The notes below the pieces were generated by a model. It was not told the DNA's origin and ran no database searches. It saw only the letters and a list, made by a program, of their open reading frames with translations. Of a DNA stretch of 8,100 nt, positions 1-6,420 are shown in pieces (position 1 is the first letter of the stretch; each line of letters starts with the position of its first letter). This stretch comes from Candidatus Heimdallarchaeota archaeon (lineage in GTDB: Archaea > Asgardarchaeota > Heimdallarchaeia > JABLTI01), in contig DAOUWQ010000041.1 of NCBI GenBank assembly GCA_030667035.1, forward strand, positions 1 through 8,100, written 5' to 3'. A program made the position numbers and the translations under genes.

Positions 1-266
1 GCAACAACAGCTGCTGCAATCAGTTTAGGGTGACTTTCAAAACCAAGTTCCTCAAGTAAGCGATCAAAATGATTGGGATAATTGGAACCATATTTCTTTA
101 CAATTTCCAATAAATGATTAAAAGCATCTTGTCTTTTGATCTCTAATCCTGCTTCTCGCAAAGCTCTAATAGCATTCATTCTTGCAGTTTGAGACATCAA
201 AGTACTATTGAATAGAGTATCATCAATATCAAATAAAATCGCATCGAATTTTCTGAGTTCAGACAA
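1..266 (-). CDS. HAD-superfamily phosphatase, PH1421-like (N-terminal part, cut by window edge)
   Basis: The reverse strand reads 88 codons from a TTG at 266-264 and runs off the left edge. Near the N-terminus is the HAD motif I, FDIDDTL (residues 12-18), with D13 as expected nucleophile and D15 as acid/base. A following helical segment contains KKYGSNYPNHFDRLL (residues 57-71), which I recall as very similar to the archaeal PH1421-type subfamily IA phosphatases (KEYGSNFPYHFDYLL-like). This family hydrolyses small phosphorylated metabolites; the substrate here cannot be told. The start is chosen as TTG because no ATG precedes motif I in this frame before a stop, and AAAGGTG lies 7 bases upstream. 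Core motifs II-IV are outside the window. It follows the Lrp-like regulator gene on the same strand with a gap of 77 bases. Family assignment is fairly sure, function is not. Confidence 0.85.
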   Translation of the reverse strand, partial: MSELRKFDAILFDIDDTLFNSTLMSQTARMNAIRALREAGLEIKRQDAFNHLLEIVKKYGSNYPNHFDRLLEELGFESHPKLIAAAVV

Positions 267-273
267 ACAGTAG

Positions 274-280
274 CACCTTT
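274..280 (-). promoter_or_regulatory. Ribosome binding site supporting a TTG start
   Basis: On the reverse strand AAAGGTG precedes the TTG at 266-264 by 7 bases. It matches the archaeal anti-Shine-Dalgarno complement (GGAGGTGA). This is the main reason to accept the TTG start for the HAD phosphatase. Confidence 0.55.
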
Positions 281-285
281 AGTTA

Positions 286-315
286 TTATACTTAAATTGA
301 TACTTAATAATTGCA
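286..315 (-). promoter_or_regulatory. Candidate TATA region for the leftward HAD gene
   Basis: The reverse strand holds two TATA-like stretches in the gap after the regulator gene: TATTAAGTAT and, nearer the gene, TTTAAGTATAA. With archaeal spacing of about 25 bases, the farther one would give a short leader that includes the ribosome binding site, while the nearer one would give almost none. AT-rich background makes this only suggestive; read-through from the regulator gene is the alternative. Confidence 0.25.
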
Positions 316-320
316 CTGAA

Positions 321-340
321 GTAAGAAAGTAAAAAGAAGA
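321..340 (-). terminator. T-rich tract after the Lrp-TRASH gene
   Basis: Right after the regulator's stop codon the reverse strand reads a pyrimidine-rich tract with a run of five T and several shorter T runs. Archaeal transcription commonly ends at such U-rich stretches without a hairpin. No stem-loop is seen. It could be partial or ineffective, since the next gene lies only 77 bases on. Confidence 0.35.
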
Positions 341-343
341 CAA

Positions 344-997
344 TTACTTTTTGGCAGCATCTTCTTCATCTGGGTGTCTAAAAAGTTCACCTTTAATGTA
401 TTTTCTAGCTCGTTCCTCGTATTTTTCTTGACAAATTGGGCTATCAAAGTACCGTTTTCTGCCAAGAATTGCTTTTGAAAAAACTTCTCCAGAAAACTCT
501 CGATGGCAATAATCGCATCGTATAACTAAATTTATGGGTGAACTTGGAAGCTCTATAGTTTTGCACAAAAACGTCTCGAGATTAATTGATGAAACAAGTT
601 CAATAACTGATTCTCCGGGCAATGAATTGATATGTTTGATAAAATCCAATTTGTCCTTATCATGCATATTATGAGTAACAACAATTAGATTGTAATGACC
701 TGAGGTTATTGTCATATTAGCAATAAATGGGCTTTCATATAATTTCTTAGCAACTTCATCTAAATGACTTGGCTTGATTTTTAAAAGAAAGGTCATCGAG
801 GTTCCTTTCATAATCATATTTTCATCAAGAATAATAGTGAATTTTTCAATTAACCCTGTATCGATGTACTTTTGTATGCGCGTTTTAATAGATGGAATTG
901 TTAAATTTGTCTCTCTTGCAAGGGCTGCATAGCTTGTCCTCGAATTATCTATTAATGTAGTTAATATACGTAAGTCTGTTTTATCCAATTTGTGCAT
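344..997 (-). CDS. Lrp/AsnC-family transcription regulator with C-terminal TRASH metal-binding domain
   Basis: This 217-residue protein has three parts. Residues 1-60 form an Lrp/AsnC winged helix-turn-helix (LDKTDLRILTTLIDNSR, then a recognition helix around TIPSIKTRIQKY). Residues about 65-145 look like the effector-binding RAM domain, with the typical conserved glycine in TSGHYNLIVV (G100). Residues about 158-195 carry a TRASH-like domain: C161-x2-C164, then YFDSPIC with D185 and C189. TRASH domains are predicted or shown to bind heavy metals (for example copper sensors of Sulfolobus), so a metal-responsive DNA-binding regulator is a reasonable inference. The usual central cysteine is Asp here. 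The ATG start is supported by GAGGG 7 bases upstream. The gene is divergent from the threonine aldolase gene and may control it, itself, or distant targets; the sensed metal is unknown. Confidence 0.9.
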   Translation of the reverse strand: MHKLDKTDLRILTTLIDNSRTSYAALARETNLTIPSIKTRIQKYIDTGLIEKFTIILDENMIMKGTSMTFLLKIKPSHLDEVAKKLYESPFIANMTITSGHYNLIVVTHNMHDKDKLDFIKHINSLPGESVIELVSSINLETFLCKTIELPSSPINLVIRCDYCHREFSGEVFSKAILGRKRYFDSPICQEKYEERARKYIKGELFRHPDEEDAAKK

Positions 998-1067
998 AAA
1001 GTTGCCCTCTTGAAAATAGTATTACTTCAGTTTTTTATTAACTCTTTGGTTAGAACTCCTCATGATT

Positions 1068-1105
1068 ATTAATACTTTATTTAAAACAGTTTAAATATTA
1101 CTAAT
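1068..1105. repeat. Imperfect AT-rich inverted repeat in the divergent promoter region
   Basis: The arm at 1068-1085 (ATTAATACTTTATTTAAA) is mirrored by TTTAAATATTACTAAT at 1090-1105, with mismatches and a 2-base offset. It sits between the divergent regulator and threonine aldolase genes, where an Lrp-type operator would be expected. The right arm also contains a TATA-like TTTAAATATT that could serve the rightward gene with a leader of about 60 bases. Low base complexity means chance cannot be excluded. Confidence 0.35.
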
Positions 1106-1179
1106 TTTCATCAAAACTATTATAATTAATTCTATTAAAAGGAAGGTTAATTGATTTGATAAATCTGAGATGACATTAA

Positions 1180-2214
1180 ATGAAAAAACTTGACCTTCGC
1201 AGTGATACAGTTACTTTACCTACTGAAGAAATGTATGAGGCAATAAGAACTGCTAATCTTGGTGACGATGTCTATGGAGAAGATCCAACGGTTACAGAGT
1301 TACAAGAAAAAGCGGCAAAAATTTTGGGAAAGGAAGCCGCCCTCTTTGTAAGCTCAGGCACAATGGGAAATATTTGTGGTGTTGTTGGGCAAACTAAGCG
1401 TGGAGATGAAATAATTCTCGAACAAAACTCACATATATATCAATTTGAGCAAGGCTCTTCAGCTGTGATAGGAGGAGTTCATACGAAAACTATTCCGGGA
1501 AAAGATGGATATTTGATCACTCCGGAAATGTTGGAAGAAGCAATTAGATCTCCTGATTCTCATCATCCGATTTCTTCTCTTGTATCTTTAGAAAACACTC
1601 ATAATTTAGCTGGCGGAAAAATTTGGACAATTCAACAAACACAAGATTTAATCAAAACAGCAAAAAAACATAATTTAAAAGTTCATATTGATGGTGCAAG
1701 AATTTTCAATGCTGCTGTAGGTTTGGGTGTGCCTGCTCATGAACTAGTTAAAGGAGCCGATAGTGTAATGTTTTGTTTAAGCAAAGGATTAGCATGTCCA
1801 ATAGGTTCTATTGTTGCGGGAAGTCAAGCTTTTATTGATCAAGCTTTTCGTGTAAGAAAATTATTAGGTGGGGGAATGCGACAAGTAGGTATAATTGCAG
1901 CACCAGGAATAGTTGCTTTAGATACTATGATTGATCGATTAGCAGATGACCATGCAAATTCAAAGATTCTAGCAAAAGGTTTGTCAGCAATTGAAGGAAT
2001 TACTACTCGTGAAACACAAACAAATCTACTATTTGTTGATATCAGTGGTTTGGGAATAACTGGTCAGCAATTCAAAAATGATCTTGCAAAAAATGGTATA
2101 ATTGTTAGTAGCAGATGGGATACAGTATTTCGTTTTGTAACTCATTATGGTATAGAAAAAGAAGATGTAGAATTTGTTATAGAAACTATTGCAAACTTAT
2201 ACAGTAAGAAATAA
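1180..2214 (+). CDS. ltaE: Low-specificity L-threonine aldolase (PLP-dependent)
   Basis: The 344-residue protein is the normal length for the threonine aldolase (beta-eliminating lyase) family of fold type I PLP enzymes, which cleave L-threonine or L-allo-threonine to glycine and acetaldehyde in the cytosol. Visible family marks are LDLRSDTVTLPT at the N-terminus, GDDVYGEDPTV (28-38), the cofactor phosphate loop SSGTMGN (58-64), H85 in NSHIYQFEQG (expected to stack on PLP), HIDGARIFNA with D171 pairing to the pyridine nitrogen, and CLSKGL with K202 as the Schiff-base lysine. All key residues appear present. The ATG start is supported by GAGATGA 6 bases upstream. It is divergent from the Lrp-TRASH regulator. 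It probably links threonine and glycine metabolism; stereospecificity cannot be read from sequence. Confidence 0.95.
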   Translation: MKKLDLRSDTVTLPTEEMYEAIRTANLGDDVYGEDPTVTELQEKAAKILGKEAALFVSSGTMGNICGVVGQTKRGDEIILEQNSHIYQFEQGSSAVIGGVHTKTIPGKDGYLITPEMLEEAIRSPDSHHPISSLVSLENTHNLAGGKIWTIQQTQDLIKTAKKHNLKVHIDGARIFNAAVGLGVPAHELVKGADSVMFCLSKGLACPIGSIVAGSQAFIDQAFRVRKLLGGGMRQVGIIAAPGIVALDTMIDRLADDHANSKILAKGLSAIEGITTRETQTNLLFVDISGLGITGQQFKNDLAKNGIIVSSRWDTVFRFVTHYGIEKEDVEFVIETIANLYSKK

Positions 2215-2367
2215 TCACTAATGACATTGAAAATTTACTCGGAAAAGAATTAAATAGTAATTAACTAACTAAATGTTGGTTCTGATTAAATCAAAGTCAA
2301 TAATCGTGTGTAATATCATCTATGCGAAAAAATATCGCCCCAAAAATAACATCGTTGGGAATAGTCA

Positions 2368-3459
2368 ATGACAAAAATCTTTGTAACAGGTGCTACAGGT
2401 CAAGTAGGTAGTCGAGTTGCGGAATATATTGTGAAAGAAAAACTGTTAGGCGTAACAAGGGCAAATGATGTTATCTGTTTAGTAAGAAATCCCGATAAAG
2501 CTGAATTTTTGAACGAGCTTGGTGTAACCATTGTAAAAGGAGATTTACAAGATAGTGATACAATTTCCTCAATAATGAATAATGGTGTAGAGTATGTTTT
2601 TCATGTAGCCGCAAATTGTTTACTGAACCAATCGTATATGGAAATGTATATTCCCAATGTCCTTGGAACTAGGATTATATTGGATGCTTTTATCAAATCA
2701 AAAGCAAAATGTTTTGTTCATACTAGCTCGATTGCTGTTTATTCTTCTTTTCTGGGACGAAAAAAAGTTTACCATGTTGATGAAAATTATCCTATAGGTT
2801 CCTTAAAAGGAGATCCGTATTCAGTTACAAAAAGAATCGCTGAAAATCTTGTTTCTTATTATTCTGAAAGAAATCCTGAGAAATACTTCATAACTACTAG
2901 ATTAGGACCTATAATTGGTGCTGGAGATAGACAAACTGTTCCTGCCTTAGTTGACATAATGTCATATAGATTCTTGCCAAAACTGATTAATGGTGGTAAA
3001 GATTTATTTTCAATTACATCTCCTTATGATGTTGCTCGTGCTCAGGTTTTTCTGGCAACTAGAGCAAAATCTGTTTCAGGGCAAGCATTTAATGTTGCAC
3101 GGAATCCAACGAATTATCGTCATATGATGGATGTTGTAGCAAGTTATTATCATCGAAAACCACCAAGCTTTTCAATGAAGTATTGGTTTTTCAAATTTAC
3201 TTTGCCTTTCCTAAAAATGTTAAAAACTATCTTGCCACGAGTGAAATTAATTAGAAATGCAACTTCACCTGTTGCAGTAAATTATATTGGAAAAAGCTAC
3301 ATTTACAGTTCAGATAAAATCAAAGAGATTGGATTCGAATATATTGTTTCACCAAAAGAGGCAATTTATGAATGCTTAGAACATCTAGATCCAGAAAAGA
3401 AGCTAGTAAAGGTTGGTAAAGAAAAAAATACTGATCCAAAGGAAGAAAGTTTAGACTAA
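2368..3459 (+). CDS. NAD(P)-dependent extended SDR (epimerase/dehydratase, 3-beta-HSD-like)
   Basis: This 363-residue protein has the extended short-chain dehydrogenase/reductase architecture. The Rossmann dinucleotide motif TGATGQVG covers residues 7-14, GDL at 58-60 contacts the adenine side, HVAA is at 79-82, the SS pair at 120-121 supplies the catalytic Ser, and the active-site pair is Y151-x3-K155 (YSVTK). RLGPIIGAGD (178-187) is typical of the 3-beta-hydroxysteroid dehydrogenase-like/NAD-dependent epimerase branch. Residues 272-290 (YWFFKFTLPFLKMLKTILP) are hydrophobic with interspersed lysines, suggesting a lipid-facing or membrane-touching helix as in some HSD-like enzymes; the tail is charged. 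The substrate could be a sugar nucleotide, an isoprenoid or a sterol-like lipid and is not determined. The ribosome binding site is weak (TTGGGA). Gap to the aldolase gene is 153 bases; the next gene follows after 66. Confidence 0.88.
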   Translation: MTKIFVTGATGQVGSRVAEYIVKEKLLGVTRANDVICLVRNPDKAEFLNELGVTIVKGDLQDSDTISSIMNNGVEYVFHVAANCLLNQSYMEMYIPNVLGTRIILDAFIKSKAKCFVHTSSIAVYSSFLGRKKVYHVDENYPIGSLKGDPYSVTKRIAENLVSYYSERNPEKYFITTRLGPIIGAGDRQTVPALVDIMSYRFLPKLINGGKDLFSITSPYDVARAQVFLATRAKSVSGQAFNVARNPTNYRHMMDVVASYYHRKPPSFSMKYWFFKFTLPFLKMLKTILPRVKLIRNATSPVAVNYIGKSYIYSSDKIKEIGFEYIVSPKEAIYECLEHLDPEKKLVKVGKEKNTDPKEESLD

Positions 3460-3525
3460 CTAACTGAAATTTTGTGTAGAATATTACAAATGTTTTTCAA
3501 AGTGAAAGAGATTTTTGGTTTGTGA

Positions 3526-4254
3526 ATGGTAATGATAAAATGCATATCTTTCGATTTTGATAGAACATTAGCTCATGTTCAACCGCACACTCATCATTTA
3601 GTACCTAAGTTGCTAGCTGAAAAGAACATACATGTTTCTATTGAAGAATTTCAACAAAAATGTGCAGAACTTCGTCAGAACATCCCTGTTCATTTACATG
3701 ATCACTATTTGAGATTTGGTTGTCTCTCAAAGGAATTGAGAGCCAATTTTTTGAAGGAATACAATAAAGCTCGAATAGATCTGCTTGAACTTGATGGAGA
3801 TCAAAAAGAAATTGAAATATTAAAAGAATGGCTAACAAATCAAATCTATATGCAACAACAAAAAATACTTTATGATGATGTTGTTAGCGTGGTAAAGAAA
3901 TTGAGTGACCTTGGAATAAAACAATACATTCTTTCCGGAAATCATTCCGATGGTATTGTTCAGTTACTTAAAGAATCAAATATTCTGGATTATTTTGAAG
4001 AAATAATTACTGTCGATAAATACAATGCCAAAAAGATCGCTAATTTTAAAATTTTACTTGAGCATTCCCATTTCTCTCCAGATAAAATTCTACATATTGG
4101 TGATGATTTGGTAACTGATGGATATGGTCCAAGGGAATATCAAATAAAATCAATCATAATACGTAGAGCTGATCAACTCGTTTTTCTTCCAAAACATGAT
4201 GAAAATTTCCAATCGATAACAAAATTAGACGAATTAACTAAATTTCTTGGTTAA
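3526..4254 (+). CDS. HAD-superfamily hydrolase (subfamily I-like phosphatase)
   Basis: The 242-residue protein shows all four HAD motifs. Motif I is FDFDRTL (9-15; nucleophile D10, acid/base D12), motif II is ILSGNH with S137, motif III is a lysine at K169 or K170, and motif IV is IGDDLVTDG (191-199) with D193/D194 and D198 as Mg ligands. A helical cap of roughly 95 residues lies between motifs I and II, as in subfamily I phosphatases of the phosphoglycolate phosphatase type. An Arg follows D12 (DRT instead of the commoner DGT), which is a tolerated variant. The product should hydrolyse a small phosphate ester, substrate unknown. Two ATG codons (3526 and 3532) can start it and no strong ribosome binding site decides between them. 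It may be co-transcribed with the SDR gene 66 bases upstream and appears to end before a T-rich tract. Confidence 0.88.
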   Translation: MVMIKCISFDFDRTLAHVQPHTHHLVPKLLAEKNIHVSIEEFQQKCAELRQNIPVHLHDHYLRFGCLSKELRANFLKEYNKARIDLLELDGDQKEIEILKEWLTNQIYMQQQKILYDDVVSVVKKLSDLGIKQYILSGNHSDGIVQLLKESNILDYFEEIITVDKYNAKKIANFKILLEHSHFSPDKILHIGDDLVTDGYGPREYQIKSIIIRRADQLVFLPKHDENFQSITKLDELTKFLG

Positions 4255-4285
4255 TCATTTAGAGTATATTGTATTATAAAATTAA

Positions 4286-4302
4286 CTTTGCTTTTCTCTT
4301 TC
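4286..4302 (+). terminator. T-rich tract after the HAD hydrolase gene
   Basis: CTTTGCTTTTCTCTTTC begins about 30 bases after the stop codon, with no stem-loop. Such pyrimidine/U-rich stretches are the usual archaeal intrinsic stop signal, and this one separates the HAD gene from the hydrogenase operon. Confidence 0.4.
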
Positions 4303-4337
4303 AAATTACAATCTATTTATTTTAATAGTTCAAATTT

Positions 4338-4440
4338 AATTTATATAAATTTTATTTCAATTATAAAACGTTTGCTTAAATATAAATCACTAAAATTCAC
4401 TTTTCTTTGAATTTAATATTCAGATAGTAAATATTAAATA
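4338..4440 (+). promoter_or_regulatory. Candidate promoter region of the hydrogenase operon
   Basis: Three TATA-like boxes stand in the leader ahead of hydB: TTATATAAAT at 4341-4350, inside a perfect 14-base palindrome (4338-4351); CTTAAATATAAAT at 4375-4387; and ATATTAAATA at 4431-4440. With initiation about 25 bases downstream they would give leaders of about 120, 85 and 30 bases. The last gives the most usual leader length; the first is the best TATA match. The whole stretch is very AT-rich, so only the general assignment is reasonable. Confidence 0.4.
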
Positions 4441-4484
4441 CACTACGTATCATAACAAGTCAAAATTCCTAAAAAAGTAATATC

Positions 4485-4489
4485 GGGGA
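4485..4489 (+). promoter_or_regulatory. G-rich possible ribosome binding site deciding the hydB start
   Basis: GGGGA directly touches the ATG at 4490 and is therefore too close to serve it. It is 9 bases before the in-frame ATG at 4499, the same spacing seen for hydG and hydD in this operon, so the later start is favoured. GGGGA is an imperfect match to the Shine-Dalgarno sequence. Confidence 0.35.
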
Positions 4490-5557
4490 ATGACAACTAT
4501 GCTTTCAAAAATCATCTTGAGACAAGATTTACCAAAACTTGTAGATGCATTAGCTAATGATTTTCTTGTCATCGCTCCCACATACGAGAAAAAAGTTCCA
4601 ACTTTCTCTGAAGTAGAAAGTTCTTCAGAAGTGGAATTTGATATTCTTTTTAATGAAAAATTACCGATGCTTCCACCCAAGAAGATATTCTTTCCTGCGA
4701 AGCAAACCGTGTTTAAATACAGCCTAACAAAGGGTGTAACTGATAGTTGTGATGAAGTTTCAGACGCAGCTAATCATAATAAGAATATCGTAATTTTCGG
4801 AGTAAGTCCATGTGACGTCTCCGGCGTAGGTGTATTAGAGCGTATATTCAAGGAAAATTATAGTGATGATGTATTCTTACAGTTACGTGATAAGACCGCT
4901 ATAATCAGTATGAACTGTTTAGATCACTGCTATGAAAATTGCTTCTGTGAAACAATGTCATCAAATGATCCTAAAAGTGGTTTTGATATTATGCTAACCG
5001 AAATTTCCAAGTCAAAATTAATTGCAGTGCCTAATTCTGACAAAGGAAAGAAAATATTACGAGATTATCCAGAAATCTTTACCCAAATAAGTGAAAAAGA
5101 TTCAGAAGCTTATACTGATGCTTTGAATTTAAAGAATAAAAATTTCAAAACTGAATTTCTAGTTGAGGGACTAGCAAGTCATATTGAAGATAACTTTGAA
5201 TCAAAAATTTGGGAAGAGTTTACTGAAAAATGTTTGTTCTGCGGATCCTGCACATTCGTTTGTCCAACTTGTTATTGTTATACTGTAAAAGAAATAGTAT
5301 CAGTTGACTTGAAAGATGGAGAAAGACAGAGAGAATGGGATTCATGTTATTTCCCTGAATTTGCTCTTGTAGCAGGTGATCATAATTTCAGAGAAAAGAA
5401 AGAACAACGTTTCAGATATCGATACTTGCATAAATTTGTTGATCTTCCTAGAAGATATAACTTAGAAGGTTGTGTTGGATGTGGCCGTTGTGTAACTTAT
5501 TGCCCAGCTAACATCGATGTAAGAGATGTTCTGAAAAAAATCAGAGGAGTAATGTAA
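4490..5557 (+). CDS. hydB: [NiFe] hydrogenase beta subunit (sulfhydrogenase/AsrA-like, two 4Fe-4S clusters)
   Basis: This chain of 355 residues (352 if it starts at the ATG at 4499) belongs to the HydB/AsrA family, cytosolic electron-transfer subunits of group 3 hydrogenases. The N-terminal two thirds carry the family marks GVSPCDVSGVGVLERIF (104-120) and a cysteine-rich NCLDHCYENCFCET segment (142-155). Two ferredoxin-like motifs follow: C248-x2-C251-x2-C254-x3-C258 (continuing as PTCYC) and C328-x2-C331-x2-C334-x3-CP ending at C338, each expected to hold a 4Fe-4S cluster. It should pass electrons between the delta-alpha hydrogenase core and the flavin subunit encoded next. It is the first gene of the operon; its stop is separated from the hydG start by one base, and the hydG ribosome binding site lies inside its last codons. 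Family call is firm; exact start is open. Confidence 0.93.
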   Translation: MTTMLSKIILRQDLPKLVDALANDFLVIAPTYEKKVPTFSEVESSSEVEFDILFNEKLPMLPPKKIFFPAKQTVFKYSLTKGVTDSCDEVSDAANHNKNIVIFGVSPCDVSGVGVLERIFKENYSDDVFLQLRDKTAIISMNCLDHCYENCFCETMSSNDPKSGFDIMLTEISKSKLIAVPNSDKGKKILRDYPEIFTQISEKDSEAYTDALNLKNKNFKTEFLVEGLASHIEDNFESKIWEEFTEKCLFCGSCTFVCPTCYCYTVKEIVSVDLKDGERQREWDSCYFPEFALVAGDHNFREKKEQRFRYRYLHKFVDLPRRYNLEGCVGCGRCVTYCPANIDVRDVLKKIRGVM

Positions 5558-5558
5558 G

Positions 5559-6419
5559 ATGAGAAATGCTGCAATTAAGCAAAATGTTGGTGTTTGCACG
5601 CCAAATAATGCTAAAATAATTAAAATTACAGAGCTTACACATAACACTAAACTCTTCGAGATACAACTTGAAGATGAACATAGTAATAAACACTTTGATT
5701 ATAGTCCTGGTCAATTTGTATTAATCACTATTTTCGGTGTTGGGGAAATTCCTATTGGTCTTACATCTTCACCAGCAAAACGTGGTACATTTGAATTAGG
5801 TATCAGAAAAGTTGGTAATGTTACTAATAAAATTCACCAGATGAAAGTTGGTGATATTGTTGGTATACGAGGACCTTTTGGTAAAGGTTTTCCAGTTGAA
5901 GAAAACAAACATAAAGATTTATTATATGTTTGTGGTGGAACCGGATACTTCCCAATTAGATCTGCCTTTAAAGACGCATTAGACCGAAGAGACGATTATG
6001 GTAAAATAATGTTTCTTTATGGTGATCGTTGCCCAACTGATGTGCTATTTCCAGATGAGAATGATGGTTATATGAGCAAAGATGACATACTCTTCCATCA
6101 ATCTGTAGATAGAGATGATGATAAATGCTGGGATGGAAATGTTGGTGTTGTAACAACTCTCTTTCCAAACATTGCGAAAGAAGTTGACCCAGAAAATACC
6201 GTTGTTTTTGTTGCTGGTCCAGCAATAATGTACAAATATGTTATCATTGAATTAGAGAAACTCGGAATCAAAAATGAGAACATTTACCTTTCACTTGAAA
6301 GAAAAATGAAATGTGGTGTAGGAAAATGTTGCCATTGTGGAATAGGCGATAAGTTCGCTTGTTTGGATGGACCTGTTTTCTCTTTAGATCAAATAAGAGG
6401 ACTTTTGGAGGCACTATAA
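5559..6419 (+). CDS. hydG: [NiFe] hydrogenase gamma subunit (FAD/NAD(P)-binding, 2Fe-2S)
   Basis: The 286-residue protein matches the HydG/AsrB and PyrK-like oxidoreductase family. The N-terminal beta-barrel (about 15-110) contains YSPGQFV (48-54) and PIGLTSSP (65-72), where FAD should bind. The NAD(P) domain (about 118-230) has VCGGTGYFPIRS (124-135) and VAGPAIMYKYV (218-228). The C-terminus has C252-x4-C257, C260 and C268 in CGVGKCCHCGIG and FACLDGP, the usual ligands of a 2Fe-2S cluster; C258 is an extra cysteine. The subunit is where NAD(P)H and the Fe-S chain exchange electrons through flavin. GGTGYFP differs from the more common GG[IL]GLAP, and preference for NAD or NADP cannot be read safely. 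GAGGAG lies 9 bases before the ATG. One base separates it from both neighbours' coding ends, so translation is probably coupled. Confidence 0.94.
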   Translation: MRNAAIKQNVGVCTPNNAKIIKITELTHNTKLFEIQLEDEHSNKHFDYSPGQFVLITIFGVGEIPIGLTSSPAKRGTFELGIRKVGNVTNKIHQMKVGDIVGIRGPFGKGFPVEENKHKDLLYVCGGTGYFPIRSAFKDALDRRDDYGKIMFLYGDRCPTDVLFPDENDGYMSKDDILFHQSVDRDDDKCWDGNVGVVTTLFPNIAKEVDPENTVVFVAGPAIMYKYVIIELEKLGIKNENIYLSLERKMKCGVGKCCHCGIGDKFACLDGPVFSLDQIRGLLEAL

Positions 6420-6420
6420 A

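Noticed and set aside
2324..2338. GCGA...TCGC small inverted repeat before the SDR gene
   Set aside because: Only four base pairs around an A-rich loop of seven; too short to be a convincing hairpin or operator.
2215..2367. Possible small RNA or tRNA in the gap between the aldolase and SDR genes
   Set aside because: No cloverleaf, T-loop consensus or strong stem was seen; the gap is AT-rich and best read as promoter/leader sequence.
3638..3838. Antisense open frame of 66 codons inside the second HAD gene
   Set aside because: Opposite strand of a well-supported gene, no recognisable domain and no ribosome binding context.
5247..5283. Reading the HydB cysteine motif CPTCYC as a heterodisulfide reductase CCG-type site
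   Set aside because: Spacing fits an ordinary 4Fe-4S motif followed by the PTCYC extension seen in HydB/AsrA-type proteins; there is no CCG motif.
5968..6283. Two overlapping antisense open frames within hydG
   Set aside because: Low-complexity translations (Gln/His-rich or Ser/Thr-rich) opposite a clear coding region; shadows of hydG codon use.
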